DNA from: Asaia bogorensis NBRC 16594
Lineage (GTDB): Bacteria; Pseudomonadota; Alphaproteobacteria; Acetobacterales; Acetobacteraceae
Assembly: GCF_001547995.1 (NCBI RefSeq)
Contig: NZ_AP014690.1
Location: forward strand, 496,001-560,000
Direction: 5' to 3'
Length of the DNA stretch: 64,000 nt
Part shown: positions 1-9,316 of the stretch, piece after piece
Position numbering within the stretch: position 1 is the stretch's first letter
How the letters are laid out: each line of letters begins with the position of its first letter
The notes under the pieces: model-generated
Told to the model about the DNA's origin: nothing
The model's input: only the letters and a program-made list of their open reading frames with translations
Database searches by the model: none
Position numbers and translations under genes: made by a program

Positions 1-36
1 GACGGAACACGGGTCATATGGCAAGGAGCCGTATGA

Positions 37-264
37 TATGAGCGTTACGGTTGCGCCGCGCAGCGACTGAATATTCCGCTCCGCACGTACCCATTGCTTT
101 GTCTCCGCTCTGACGAGGGCAGGACAGGCCGCCTTCTCTCCACCGGCAAGGTGGTGCCGATGATCACGGGTCGTCGCTTTTTCACCGCCATGCATGCCGC
201 ACAGCCGATCACTCCTGAGAGCATCATCGCGCCTCAGGCCCGCTTCGTAGGGTTGCAGGCATAA
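37..264 (+). CDS. Possible 3' end of an unidentified gene, perhaps frameshifted
   Basis: Frame 1 is open from position 37 to the TAA at 262-264 and uses mostly G or C in third positions, like real genes here, but it has an in-frame TGA at 34-36 and no convincing start codon. A second frame is open from the window edge to a TGA at 68-70, so a gene entering from the left could change frame between about 37 and 70. The readable tail ends in FVGLQA. I do not recognise the protein. It could be a broken gene, a sequencing error, or chance. It converges on the glycosyltransferase gene, whose terminator hairpin starts directly after its stop. Confidence 0.3.
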   Translation, partial: YERYGCAAQRLNIPLRTYPLLCLRSDEGRTGRLLSTGKVVPMITGRRFFTAMHAAQPITPESIIAPQARFVGLQA

Positions 265-290
265 AAAACCCCTGCCGGGTCTGGCAGGGG
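263..290 (-). terminator. Rho-independent terminator of the glycosyltransferase gene
   Basis: CCCCTGCC (269-276) pairs perfectly with GGCAGGGG (283-290) around a 6-base loop. The six A residues at 263-268 become the U tract when read on the minus strand, so the terminator serves the minus-strand gene ending at 325. Confidence 0.85.
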
Positions 291-324
291 GGCGTTCTAC
301 TGCGCGGTCCTATGCAGGGCTTGG

Positions 325-3090
325 TCAGGCTGAGCGCTTGAGGAGAGAGTTATACAGAGCGGCCAGCTCTGCGGCCTGATCCTCATAGTTGGGGAGACTC
401 GCCTTGTTCGGGTTTACATAATGATCGAAGCGCTCCTGCTGGTCGAGAATCGCCTCTACAGCCGCCTGAAGCGGGGCAGGATCGTTGATGATCGGGATCA
501 GCGAGCCATTCACGCCATCCACGATCTCCTCGGACTGTCCTCCGGGAGCGGTGGAGATCACCCATACGTCACGTGAGAGAGCCTCACGGACTGTCAGGCC
601 GTAGCTTTCGCGCCATTGCGAAGGGAAAAGAAGCACATCAACCTGATCGTAGAAATCATCAAGACCAGCCTGATTATAGGCAGGAACGGTCTTGATCGTG
701 CCTTTGACCAGCCATTCCGAGGTGTCGATTGAGGGAAAGCCGAGATTGAGCGTGTTATCGACGAGTACCAGCTCCCAGTCGTCGCGATCGAGCTTCTCGA
801 ACACCTTGCGTATCAGTTCGAAACCCTTGACGAAGCCGATGCCACCTACAAATCCGAAACGCAACTTCGTGCCGGGCTCTCGCTGCGCCTTGGGGCGGGA
901 CGGCCAGGTGAATCCGTTTCGATTGATCATGATGCGCTCGGCGGGGACGCCATTGCGCACATAGAGGTTCTTGTGTTCCTCCGACGGGCTCAAGATGGCG
1001 GCAGCGCCGGCGAGAGCCTGACGCATGACTTTGCGGCGCTCGTTCAGGTAATTGGCCCGTGTGGATTCGCCGGGTGCCAAGGGCACGTCGTTTCTCTCCA
1101 GGTGATATTGGCCATCGTCACGTGTGATGAACAGATTATCCGATAGCCACCAGCAATCATGAAGGCTGATCACATAGGGGATACCGCGTTTCTGACAGGC
1201 CCGTGCCATGCCTGTCCCCATTTCCTGAATGGCGTGGAAATGCACGAGATCAACATTCCAGGCGTCAATCCATCGCTCGATCTGTCGTGCCACAGTGACA
1301 TTATCTGATGACCCGTTGCGGCCTGCGACGACTGAAAAAACATCCGTATCCAGAATTCTGTAACGCAGGGCGCCGTCAGGCAGATCCTGGAAGACAGGGC
1401 GCGTGGTCATGACACTGTTTTCAAACCCCGCCTTGGCAAGCGGGCCAAGAAGTGCCTCTACCACGATTGTAGCCCCGCCAAATGAACGCGGTGCCATGAA
1501 GACATTGACCTGAAGAATGCGAGGCGCCTTGTGTCCGAAAGACGGCGGGCGACCGAAAACAGGTTCTGCCTGCTGGGTCAGAATCCGCTCCGGGGCGTAG
1601 AGATTCAGAGCGGTTGCTTTCGCGGTCTCTCCCATACGCTCACGCAGGGCAGGATCATGGGCTAGGGTAAGAAGCGCATCGCGCCATTCCTCCGCACTAC
1701 GCGCAAGCACACCGTTCTCTCCGGTCCTGATAACGCGCTTATAGGTGTCGGTCGGTGAGCAGATGGAGGGCAAGGACAGAATCGCCGCCTCGAGGAACTT
1801 GATATTGCTCTTGCAGTCGTTGAAAAGCGTCTCCTCAAGCGGTGCTATGGCTATGTCGGCCCTGGAAAGGGCTTCGAGATAAGCTGCATAGGACAGTTCA
1901 TTGACCCGTTTCACACGAGAGCCAAACTGGGCAAAACCGGTTGAGATCTTGAGCGGTCCGATCAGCAGAAGCTCAAGACGCGGCTCGGCTTTCATGGCCG
2001 CGATCAGTCCCGTTTCGGCTATCTTGAAATCCATGTCATGCGCACGGCTTCCCGAGCCATAGCATATGATGATGCGGTCGTCGCCCCGAGGCATCCGGTT
2101 CGCAAGGATCTGGCGCGCGACATCGAGCGTCTGGTTATCAAGCGCATTTTCGAGAATCAGAACATCCTCGATGCCAATCTTACGCATCTCCTTGGCCAAA
2201 GCCTCGGTCGAGGCCATGCCTCGGCCGCAGGCCTGTAAAGCAAGCAGATAAGAATCGGCAAGCTGATAAAGGTCCTGACGCTCGGTGTTATCCAACGTAT
2301 CTAGATTACCGTTGCGGCGATATAGAGCCTTGCTGAAAAGCAGGTCATCGATTTCCCAACGCGGCTGCAAACCGAGACGCTTGGCCTCACTGATGAGTGA
2401 CAGGACCGAGGCAACGCCGGGGACGCGATAGAAAAGGACGTGCGTTGCGATCTGGAGGGCGGAGAGCGCTTCACCGCTATCCTGCCAATCCACGATCTGG
2501 ACCGTCCAGCCAAGCTTTCGCATCAGCTCGGCTTTTTGCGTGACGCGATATTTGGTGCATTGCTGGAGTCCGAGATCGGCGATCAGCAAATAATGAGGGC
2601 GCAGAAACCGGTCGGCCCGCGGTGCTGGCCGACGCATGATCTGTTCCTGGCGCTTTGTCGGAACGAAGAGCGGATCGCCTGCCTGATCACTATGACGTGA
2701 AAGTCTGCGTTTGACGCGTCCGATGTCGATAAAGCGACTCATCGCTTTGAAAAAACCCTCGGTACGGTAAGAATCCTGCCACTGCTCCCACGCTTCATCA
2801 AGCGGTACACCGCGTGGCAAGCGGCCCAGGGTGAGGGCGCGAACCCAGCGCAATGGCTCCATCATGCGCCAGGAGAGTGAGCGACGCATAAGCTTGAGTT
2901 GCTGATTGGTCAGACGCAGTTCGGCCTGGAGTGAGTCCGCGCGGGTCGTCGCCAGATAGGCAGAGGCCCGCAGCGCCTCGATCGAAGCTTCAGGATTATC
3001 AAAACCGGAAGATGTCTTCGTATTGGTAAAATCGTGCAAGACGTGCTCACTCAGGGACGAGTTCGGGATTGGCCGGATTTTTGAGGCCAA
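325..3090 (-). CDS. Two-domain family 4 glycosyltransferase
   Basis: This 921-residue protein probably transfers sugars during surface polysaccharide or glycoprotein assembly; donor and acceptor are not readable. Residues 35-70 look like a short coiled coil, followed by an SLSWRMMEPLR motif often seen before GT domains. Two GT-B, family 4-like units follow, at about 165-515 (with NDCKSNIKFLEA) and about 525-915 (with PSQWRESYGLTVREAL, the E-x7-E pattern). No membrane segment is evident, so it is probably cytoplasmic or peripheral. The start shown is TTG with no clear ribosome binding site, and an in-frame stop lies just upstream, so a slightly later start is possible. It lies downstream of the repeat-rich exported protein on the same strand but is separated from it by a terminator. 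Confidence 0.85.
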   Translation of the reverse strand: MASKIRPIPNSSLSEHVLHDFTNTKTSSGFDNPEASIEALRASAYLATTRADSLQAELRLTNQQLKLMRRSLSWRMMEPLRWVRALTLGRLPRGVPLDEAWEQWQDSYRTEGFFKAMSRFIDIGRVKRRLSRHSDQAGDPLFVPTKRQEQIMRRPAPRADRFLRPHYLLIADLGLQQCTKYRVTQKAELMRKLGWTVQIVDWQDSGEALSALQIATHVLFYRVPGVASVLSLISEAKRLGLQPRWEIDDLLFSKALYRRNGNLDTLDNTERQDLYQLADSYLLALQACGRGMASTEALAKEMRKIGIEDVLILENALDNQTLDVARQILANRMPRGDDRIIICYGSGSRAHDMDFKIAETGLIAAMKAEPRLELLLIGPLKISTGFAQFGSRVKRVNELSYAAYLEALSRADIAIAPLEETLFNDCKSNIKFLEAAILSLPSICSPTDTYKRVIRTGENGVLARSAEEWRDALLTLAHDPALRERMGETAKATALNLYAPERILTQQAEPVFGRPPSFGHKAPRILQVNVFMAPRSFGGATIVVEALLGPLAKAGFENSVMTTRPVFQDLPDGALRYRILDTDVFSVVAGRNGSSDNVTVARQIERWIDAWNVDLVHFHAIQEMGTGMARACQKRGIPYVISLHDCWWLSDNLFITRDDGQYHLERNDVPLAPGESTRANYLNERRKVMRQALAGAAAILSPSEEHKNLYVRNGVPAERIMINRNGFTWPSRPKAQREPGTKLRFGFVGGIGFVKGFELIRKVFEKLDRDDWELVLVDNTLNLGFPSIDTSEWLVKGTIKTVPAYNQAGLDDFYDQVDVLLFPSQWRESYGLTVREALSRDVWVISTAPGGQSEEIVDGVNGSLIPIINDPAPLQAAVEAILDQQERFDHYVNPNKASLPNYEDQAAELAALYNSLLKRSA

Positions 3091-3127
3091 CTGAGTCTAT
3101 AAACGAATTTTACTATCTGGAAAAACA

Positions 3128-3154
3128 AAGGCCCGATCCATTGGATCGGGCCTT
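3128..3154 (-). terminator. Rho-independent terminator of the repeat-protein gene
   Basis: A 12-base-pair perfect stem (AAGGCCCGATCC pairing with GGATCGGGCCTT) with a 3-base loop lies 34 bases beyond the stop of the gene at 3188. On the minus strand it is followed by a T-rich run, so it isolates that gene from the glycosyltransferase. Confidence 0.9.
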
Positions 3155-3187
3155 CGACTAGTCAGCTCTCGTAATCGGGTTCAGCTT

Positions 3188-4627
3188 TTAGCTGATGACG
3201 ATGTTCGAAGCCTTCAGATCAGTCACGCCAAGGAACGTAACCTTCATGTTGTTGTCCAGCTGCAGGGTGGTGTTGCCACCGGCCACAGTTGCCGTAGCGA
3301 GCAGGTTCTTCACGGCCTGATCGGCATCGGCAGGCTTGTAGTTATACATGAAGAACATGTTGCCAGCAGCGCTGCCGAAGTCGGTGATGGTGATGTCACC
3401 ACCGTTATGGCCGGCCAGCACACCGAAGGTGTTGGCTGCACCGTCACCACCGGTCACGGTTGCGAAGCTGTCGCCATTGGAGCCATCGAACTGCGTGCCG
3501 AACACGAAGTGATCGGAACCCGAGGTGCCGATAACCGTGTTGTTGCCTGCGCCCGTCCAGGCCTCGAGCGTGCCCTTGGAAGAGGACGCATCGATGTACT
3601 GGCTGCCTGTGGTGCTGGGCTGGTTCGCAGTGAAGAGCGCCAAGCCACTGGTGTTGACGTTGGCGTGCAGATCGTTTGCACCCCAGATCGTGCCGAGGCC
3701 AGCATTGATCGAGGTGTTGCCCGTGCCGGAAATGAACTGCAAGGCACCCGAGACGCTGATCGCCTGATCGCTGCCGTGGTAGACCTGCAGATTGCCGGCG
3801 GCCGAAATGGTATCGCCGATCGCGCCAGCGATGGTGCCCGTCGACCCTGTGAAGTTGACGGTCGAACCCGTACCGCCAAAGACCGTGCTGTTGATGCCGA
3901 CCGAGATCTGGCTTCCCGAAAGAGCCGAGTCGACAACCAGCGAGTTGGACTTGAGCGTGACGATCGAGTTGCCGCCGAGCAGGGTCACGGTGTCGGACGA
4001 GTTTTCGACGCCCGTGATGGTGTCCTGACCTTCCGACCCCACGAAGTTGGTACCTGAGCCTAAGGTGATGACGTTCTGACCGTCGCCTGCGCGGATGTTG
4101 TTCACGCCGTTCGCTGCAATGATCGTGTCATTGCCATCGCCCGTTGCGATCGTCCAGTTGCCCTTGTGGTTCGAACCATCGAACAGGTTGTTGCCCATGG
4201 TTGCAACGAACGTGCCGTTGTAGTTGCCGGCATAGAAGCTTGTGCCAGCCGTCGTGCCTGCCATGACCGAGAGATTGCTGGCCGTGATGCCCGTGCCATC
4301 GACCGTCACTGGGGCGGAGAGGGGGGATACCGGGGTATTCTGGGCGGTTGAACCCAGGGGCGCACCCTGCGAACCGATGATCAGGTTCGTATAGTTGCCC
4401 TGCACCGAAAAGGCGCCGCCTGTGGTGATGACACCCTGGATCACACTGCCATTCGAGGACGGGCTTGCATTGGACCCGTTGACGAGATCGACAGATGTCA
4501 GATCGCCACGATTTGAAGCATTGAGAATCTGTGTCGCGTAGCTCGACGCAAGCGTCTGCATACGTGCACCCTCGACGGTGACCTGAACGGTCATACCCGA
4601 CGAACCAACTACCGTTACGACCGCCAT
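3188..4627 (-). CDS. Repeat-rich, RTX-like probable exported protein
   Basis: The 479-residue product is rich in Gly, Asn, Thr, Ser, Val and Ile and very poor in Cys and Lys, as in extended beta-roll surface or secreted proteins. Residues around 160-205 carry degenerate calcium-binding-like nonapeptides (GDGNDTI, GDGQNVITLGSG, GQDTITG). There is no Sec signal peptide; with the RTX-like repeats this suggests type I secretion, though no transporter genes are nearby. The C-terminal 70 residues form a beta-rich segment ending in SNIVIS, a plausible secretion signal. The ATG has an excellent ribosome binding site, AAGGAG, eight bases away. A 676-base gene-free leader precedes it. It might be an adhesin or surface-layer-like protein. 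The neighbouring glycosyltransferase could modify it, but that is inference only. Confidence 0.7.
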   Translation of the reverse strand: MAVVTVVGSSGMTVQVTVEGARMQTLASSYATQILNASNRGDLTSVDLVNGSNASPSSNGSVIQGVITTGGAFSVQGNYTNLIIGSQGAPLGSTAQNTPVSPLSAPVTVDGTGITASNLSVMAGTTAGTSFYAGNYNGTFVATMGNNLFDGSNHKGNWTIATGDGNDTIIAANGVNNIRAGDGQNVITLGSGTNFVGSEGQDTITGVENSSDTVTLLGGNSIVTLKSNSLVVDSALSGSQISVGINSTVFGGTGSTVNFTGSTGTIAGAIGDTISAAGNLQVYHGSDQAISVSGALQFISGTGNTSINAGLGTIWGANDLHANVNTSGLALFTANQPSTTGSQYIDASSSKGTLEAWTGAGNNTVIGTSGSDHFVFGTQFDGSNGDSFATVTGGDGAANTFGVLAGHNGGDITITDFGSAAGNMFFMYNYKPADADQAVKNLLATATVAGGNTTLQLDNNMKVTFLGVTDLKASNIVIS

Positions 4628-4940
4628 GCGATCATCTCCTTATTATTTTTGGAGGCTTCAAGACGCAAACTGTTACATGCCGCCGGCCCCTTTAAGCCTC
4701 GGCAGGCAGCATGGCTGTGTCGTCTGGCAAGACCCGCATTGAACGCCAACTTTTTTATGAATGTCTTAACCTTCGCTTCGAGTCAATAAAATGAAGGTAA
4801 TGGAAATCATTCGACATTGGTTATGAAGCAAATCACAATGTGGGATTGGTAGATAAGGTTTGGAAATGGTTTGAAATGCTAAACTGAAATCGCAGATTGT
4901 TGATTTTCCGGTATCTCTAGGAAACTATGTCTTTCCCACC

Positions 4941-4954
4941 TTGATTTACATCAC
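4941..4954. promoter_or_regulatory. FNR/CRP-family-like box
   Basis: TTGATTTACATCAC matches the FNR consensus TTGAT-N4-ATCAA at nine of ten defined positions. It lies 314 bases upstream of the repeat-protein start, further than a usual activator site, so the match may be chance or belong to an unmapped distant promoter. Confidence 0.3.
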
Positions 4955-5274
4955 ATCTTTGCGACCTATACATATTTCGACATAGTTATGCGGGCCGAAA
5001 ATGAATTGTAGTTCATCTTCGCGAGCCAAGTAATGAACGACTATCTTACGCATGTGAATATGGAAGTGACGTGAATGCCTCATGACCCTGTTGCAAAAAA
5101 GACATGTTGAGTTACATAAAATAGAGTGGCATTAAGCGAATTATAAAGAAATTCAGTGTTTTAGGCCTACTAGCCAGGTCGACCTGAGCGTTAAAAAACG
5201 CCGATTATCAGGTAAACGAACAACGAATAGTATAATCGGATAACTAAACAGAACCTCACGATTAAATGAGGTGC

Positions 5275-5297
5275 GGGCCGCATCAAGGTTGCGGCCC
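5275..5297 (-). terminator. Hairpin after nadE, possible terminator
   Basis: GGGCCGCA (5275-5282) pairs perfectly with TGCGGCCC (5290-5297) around a 7-base loop, seven bases past the nadE stop. No clear U tract follows on the minus strand, so it is a weak terminator candidate. Confidence 0.4.
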
Positions 5298-5303
5298 AAG
5301 GCT

Positions 5304-7337
5304 TCAGAACTCGAGAGTCTCCAGCTCCGCAAGCCATGCCGCGGCAGTCCCGTCAGAAGGGGCGCGCCACTCGCCACGTGGCGACAGGCTTCCACCCGAA
5401 GAAAGTTTCGGCCCATTGGGCATAGCCGAGCGTTTGAACTGGCTGAACCCGAAGAACCGTTTGATGAACAGGGTCAGCCAGCGCTTTATCTCAGGAGCGT
5501 CGTAAGCCACGCGGCGATCCTGGGGATAGTGAGCGGGCCAGATACCGCGGTCCTTGTCTTCCCAAGCCTGTAATGCAAGAAAAAGAATCTTGTCAGGTCT
5601 GAAGCCATAGCGAAGCGTATAGTAAAGATTGAAGTCCTGAAGCGGATAAGGTCCGATCTTTTCTTCTGTTTTCTGTACGCCTTTATCGTCCGCGGGCACC
5701 AGCTCTGGCGTTATTTCGGCCGAGACAATGCGCTCCAGTACCGGGGCGATGCCTGGCCCGAGATTCTGCTGCTGCGCGAGCCAGCGTATCAGATGCTGGA
5801 TCAGCGTCTTGGGCATGCCTGCATTGACGTTGTAATGCGACATCTGGTCGCCAACACCATAGGTGCACCAGCCCAGCGCAAGCTCTGACAGATCACCGGT
5901 GCCGATCACGATGCCATTGCACTGATTCGCCAGTCTGAACAGAAAGTCCGTACGCAGACCGGCCTGCACGTTTTCAAACGTGACGTCATGCACGGCCTCG
6001 CCCGCTGCAAAAGGATGCTCAATGGTCTCGAGCATCTGCATGGCGGTCGGGCGTATGTCGAGCTCATGGGCCTCGACTCCGAGAGCTTTCATCAACTCAT
6101 GTGCCAGGGAGAGGCTCATACTGCCCGTCGCGAATCCCGGCATGGTGTAGGCATGGATGCGATTGCGGTCCCAGCCCATCTCATCGGCCGCTCGTGCGGC
6201 CACCAGAAGGGCGAGCGTCGAATCCAGACCGCCTGAAACGCCAATCACGGCGCGTTCAACGCCGCTGGTCTCCAGTCGTTGAGTGAGCGCGCGAACCTGA
6301 ATGGTCCAGGCTTCATAGCAATCCTGATCGAGCCGCGCTTCGTTTTCAGGCACGAAGGGAAATCGGGGTACGTCGCGCTGAAAACCGAGATCACGTTGTG
6401 GCGGGGCGAGTGTCACGGCAATACGCCGCCAGCTCCGTTGCTCCTGCGCACGCGCGCAGTCATGAAAACTGCCCATACGCATGCGTTCCTGGCGCAGCAG
6501 ATCCAGGTCGATATCAGCGAACGTCACCTGAGCGGTTTTTGGAAAACGAGCCGATTCACCAAGAAGGCGACCAGCCTCATAAATCGAGACCTGTCCATCC
6601 CATGCGACATCGGTCGTGGATTCACCGGCACCGGCTGCTGCATAGACATAAGCACAGAGGGCACGCTGCGACTGGGCGCGGCACAGCAGGTGACGATCTT
6701 CCGACTTGCCGATCGTGATCGTGCTGGCTGACGGGTTGCCGATCACCGTAGCACCGGCCATGGCCATGGCGGTGCTTGGCGGGCTGGGGACCCAGAGATC
6801 CTCGCAGATCTCTATGCCGAGGGTGAAATCGGGCAGGTCATCGGCTTCAAACAAGAGGTCAGTGCCGAAAGGCACAGTCTGTTCACCCAGTCTGATGGTC
6901 TCCTGGATAATCCCCGCGCCCGAGATGAAATGTCTGGAGTCATAGAATTCGCGGTAATTGGGCAGATAGGTCTTGGGCACGACACCAAGCACCTTTCCGC
7001 GATGCAGAACGACCGCACAGTTGAACAGCCGCCCACGCTGGACAAGCGGCGCCCCGACTATAACAACACTGCTCCAGTCCCTTGAGCGATCGGCAAGCAA
7101 CTTGAGGGCGTTGACAACGCCATCAAGTAGAGCGTCCTGCTGCCTCAGATCGTCGATCGCATAACCGGAGAGGCACATTTCCGGAAAGACAGCGAGTACG
7201 GCCCCCTCTTTCGCACAATGTGAGGCCAGCGCGACAATCCGTTCCACATTATGTTGTGGATCTGCGAGGCGAACAGGGACTGTGCAGGCCGCAACACGTG
7301 CAAAGCCGTGCCGGTAAAGCGATCGGAACGTGCTCAT
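5304..7337 (-). CDS. nadE: Glutamine-dependent NAD+ synthetase
   Basis: It makes NAD+ from deamido-NAD+, ATP and glutamine in the cytoplasm, the last step of NAD biosynthesis. The N-terminal half is a CN-hydrolase glutaminase with the Glu-Lys-Cys triad visible in [20 protein letters not shown] and [10 protein letters not shown]. The C-terminal half is the synthetase with the PP-loop motif [10 protein letters not shown]. The length of about 677 residues fits the two-domain bacterial type. I chose the second in-frame ATG because AGGAG lies eight bases before it. The first ATG, 18 bases further up at 7355, lacks such a site. It appears to be a single-gene unit with a hairpin after the stop. Confidence 0.95.
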   Translation of the reverse strand: MSTFRSLYRHGFARVAACTVPVRLADPQHNVERIVALASHCAKEGAVLAVFPEMCLSGYAIDDLRQQDALLDGVVNALKLLADRSRDWSSVVIVGAPLVQRGRLFNCAVVLHRGKVLGVVPKTYLPNYREFYDSRHFISGAGIIQETIRLGEQTVPFGTDLLFEADDLPDFTLGIEICEDLWVPSPPSTAMAMAGATVIGNPSASTITIGKSEDRHLLCRAQSQRALCAYVYAAAGAGESTTDVAWDGQVSIYEAGRLLGESARFPKTAQVTFADIDLDLLRQERMRMGSFHDCARAQEQRSWRRIAVTLAPPQRDLGFQRDVPRFPFVPENEARLDQDCYEAWTIQVRALTQRLETSGVERAVIGVSGGLDSTLALLVAARAADEMGWDRNRIHAYTMPGFATGSMSLSLAHELMKALGVEAHELDIRPTAMQMLETIEHPFAAGEAVHDVTFENVQAGLRTDFLFRLANQCNGIVIGTGDLSELALGWCTYGVGDQMSHYNVNAGMPKTLIQHLIRWLAQQQNLGPGIAPVLERIVSAEITPELVPADDKGVQKTEEKIGPYPLQDFNLYYTLRYGFRPDKILFLALQAWEDKDRGIWPAHYPQDRRVAYDAPEIKRWLTLFIKRFFGFSQFKRSAMPNGPKLSSGGSLSPRGEWRAPSDGTAAAWLAELETLEF

Positions 7338-7567
7338 GGGGTCGTCTCCTGTCATCTCGTCAGGCTGGCCGGAGGGCCTGTCATCTCATTGCATCGACAT
7401 GGTGCCCTGAACCCGGTGTGCCGGGACGGGAGACAGACCAGAAACGTCTTTCCGGATTAAAATACAAGGGCGAGCCTCGAGCCGGATGAACCTGCAAGGC
7501 TTTCGTCCGTTCACGACCCATCATGGATCATGACGATTATGTTATGTTCCCAAATGGAGTTACCGTC

Positions 7568-7738
7568 ATGGATCTGCTGCGCTGGACTATCGTCTTTCTG
7601 ATTCTCGCCCTTCTGGCCGGTGTCCTCGGCTTTGGCGGTATTTCGGCCGACTTCGCGTCGATCGGCAAGATCCTGTTCTTTATCTTCCTCGTGCTGTTCG
7701 TCCTCAGCTTCGTCTTTGGCAGAGGCCGCATGCGCTGA
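7568..7738 (+). CDS. Small DUF1328/YtjA-family membrane protein
   Basis: This 56-residue protein consists almost wholly of two hydrophobic segments, one starting at [20 protein letters not shown] and one at [17 protein letters not shown], separated by a short [12 protein letters not shown] turn and ending in a basic tail GRGRMR. That is the pattern of the UPF0391/DUF1328 family, of unknown function, in the inner membrane. I chose the ATG at 7568 because GGAG lies before it at normal spacing and because the family begins there. A longer in-frame ORF starts at 7523. A strong terminator follows. Confidence 0.85.
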   Translation: MDLLRWTIVFLILALLAGVLGFGGISADFASIGKILFFIFLVLFVLSFVFGRGRMR

Positions 7739-7800
7739 ATATAAGGATTACAGCCAGACAGCCTCGTCTCCATCTGAAGAGGGAGGGTACCATTACGAGA

Positions 7801-7831
7801 AAGGGCGGGGAGATCATCCCCGCCCTTTTTT
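7801..7831 (+). terminator. Strong terminator shared by convergent genes
   Basis: GGGCGGGGA (7803-7811) pairs with TCCCCGCCC (7817-7825) around a 5-base loop and is followed by six T residues. The hairpin sits between the DUF1328 gene and the convergent glycine-rich gene and could serve both, although the T run favours the plus strand. Confidence 0.88.
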
Positions 7832-7855
7832 CGTCAGGTAGAGCGTCGAGAGAGC

Positions 7856-8509
7856 TCAGTATCCACCGGGATAGGGATCTCCTGGATAGGCATATCCCTG
7901 CTGCGGGTCGCAATTGGCGTAGCCACCACAGGCATAGGTGTAGGGCGCTGCCGCATAGGGTTGAGCATAGTAGGGTTGCGCGACAGCTGCGCCGATGACG
8001 GCACCTGTGGCAAGGCCAAGACCAAGGCCGCCCCAGCCTCCGCCCCAACCCCAGCCGCCCCAGCCCCAGCCGCCGCCCCAACCCGGCATGCCCCAACCAT
8101 AGCCCGCCCAGCCCGGGCCGCCCCAGCCCCAGCCAGGGCCACGCCAGCCGCCGCCCCATCCGCCACGACCATACCAGCCTCTGCCGGGACCACCCCAACC
8201 GGGTCCGCCCCAGCCCGGCCCACCTCGGCCAGGTCCCCCCCAGCCTGGGCGGCCGTAGCCGACACGGCCATAGCCACCACCGGGCCCCCCGTGAAAACCG
8301 CCACCACCCCAGCCGCCGGGGCGCCCACCAAAGCCGCCGCCCGGCCCGCCGCCGTGAAAGCCCCCTCCGCCAGGGCCCCCACCATGGAAGCCACCACCAC
8401 CGGGTCCACCTCCATGAAAACCGCCACCACCCCGCTGGGCCTGAGCGGGGAGGGCTGCAAGCATCGGCGCGATGAGCAGGGCGACCCTGAAGATAGACTG
8501 TTTGCGCAT
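7856..8509 (-). CDS. Secreted glycine/tryptophan-rich repeat protein
   Basis: The 217-residue product begins with a signal peptide (basic MRKQ, a hydrophobic core, then PAQAQ as the likely cleavage site). The mature part is strikingly biased: three exact copies of the ten-residue unit GGGGFHGGGP at about residues 27-56, then PGWGGPGRGG-like repeats rich in Trp and Arg. A hydrophobic GLGLATGAVIGAAVA segment near 160-175 resembles a glycine-zipper. The tail is rich in Tyr, Pro and Ala with two Cys. It is probably periplasmic or outer-membrane associated. No enzymatic motif is visible and the function is unknown. The biased codons cause several long shadow ORFs on both strands. Confidence 0.75.
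   Translation of the reverse strand: MRKQSIFRVALLIAPMLAALPAQAQRGGGGFHGGGPGGGGFHGGGPGGGGFHGGGPGGGFGGRPGGWGGGGFHGGPGGGYGRVGYGRPGWGGPGRGGPGWGGPGWGGPGRGWYGRGGWGGGWRGPGWGWGGPGWAGYGWGMPGWGGGWGWGGWGWGGGWGGLGLGLATGAVIGAAVAQPYYAQPYAAAPYTYACGGYANCDPQQGYAYPGDPYPGGY
8342..8431 (-). repeat. Three 30-base coding repeats
   Basis: Three consecutive units each encode GGGGFHGGGP in the glycine-rich protein. Near-identical tandem units like these can expand or contract between strains. Confidence 0.8.
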
Positions 8510-8704
8510 GGTCTGGATTTTTCCTTCCGGCGAAAGCGCTGAAGAAACGTCTTCGTTTTCTCAGATATCGTCATGCGAGGGGGCGGAAAAAAGTCGAAAG
8601 CGTAACAGCAGGATATCGTTTCGTGACAAATCATGCGCGCCGGGGATGATGACGATGCCGTGCGGCCCCAAACAGGGGCATGATGGCGCGGTACCCTGTC
8701 GATT

Positions 8705-9307
8705 TCAGCGTCGGGGGCGGCGAAGGATATGCCCGCCCAGGCGCGACAGAACCTCCTGCAATTCCCCCTCCTTCATACCCGTAATGGCCACGGGTCGCGG
8801 CGCCGGTCGTGCCGCAGGCGTGGCGGGTCTTACTATGCCCGGGTCCTGCAGGATCCTGATCTTCCTGACGAGCTGGTTGCCATCATCAAAGCGCAGATCA
8901 CGCCCCGACCGCAGGGGGCCACAATGGCTGTTGATCCGCTCGATAAGCTGGGGCGCAAGATGCTGGAGTTCCAGCGCAACCGGGCCGGTACAGGCAATCG
9001 TCAGCGTGCCCGCACTCACTTTGCGTGGCTCGGTCTGGGCAGCCAGGGCAGGCCCGACAATTTCTGCCCAGTCGAGAATAAGCCGGACAGCCGGCGCGGG
9101 CTTGCGGTTGAAGGCGGGACGTGTGACCTGAGGCAGGATCGCCCCGAGCGCGCGCCCTGTCATGGTGCGCCTCTCGCGATCTACCGTGGGCTGAGCGGTC
9201 GAGCTGCCTGAGGCCGTGGCTGATTTGCCAGTGCCAGACCGTGTCCGGGCGGGTCGAACGGAGCCCGGCGCACTCAACCCCTTGTCCGTTATGGAATCAC
9301 GCTTCAT
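8705..9307 (-). CDS. DUF721 (DciA-like) protein
   Basis: This 200-residue protein has a polar, low-complexity first 48 residues and then a DUF721 domain (about 50-150), recognisable from LILDWAEIVGPALAAQTEP, a beta-strand VSAGTLTIACTGPVALEL and INSHCG. The family includes DciA, which helps load the DnaB helicase in many bacteria; whether this protein does so is inference from the family. I chose the ATG at 9307, with AGGGG just before it. The frame stays open for 250 more codons but runs antisense through mutY. Its start is only nine bases from the divergent mutY start. Confidence 0.8.
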   Translation of the reverse strand: MKRDSITDKGLSAPGSVRPARTRSGTGKSATASGSSTAQPTVDRERRTMTGRALGAILPQVTRPAFNRKPAPAVRLILDWAEIVGPALAAQTEPRKVSAGTLTIACTGPVALELQHLAPQLIERINSHCGPLRSGRDLRFDDGNQLVRKIRILQDPGIVRPATPAARPAPRPVAITGMKEGELQEVLSRLGGHILRRPRR

Positions 9308-9316
9308 ATCGCCCCT

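Larger units (their letters stand above)
4628..5303 (-). other. Long gene-free leader, AT-rich
   Basis: No supportable gene was found here. The stretch is much richer in A and T than its surroundings and lies upstream of the repeat protein, so it probably holds that gene's promoter and regulation. The only specific site noted is the FNR-like motif at 4941-4954. Short ORFs in it are not convincing. Confidence 0.5.

Noticed and set aside
3407-4057. 216-residue plus-strand ORF antisense to the repeat protein
   Set aside because: It is an open frame caused by the biased composition of the repeat gene, without a ribosome binding site or recognisable motifs.
7834-8634. Several 160-266 residue ORFs on both strands around the glycine-rich gene
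   Set aside because: Gly-rich codons produce Ala/Pro/Val-rich shadow frames; only the frame with a signal peptide is plausible.
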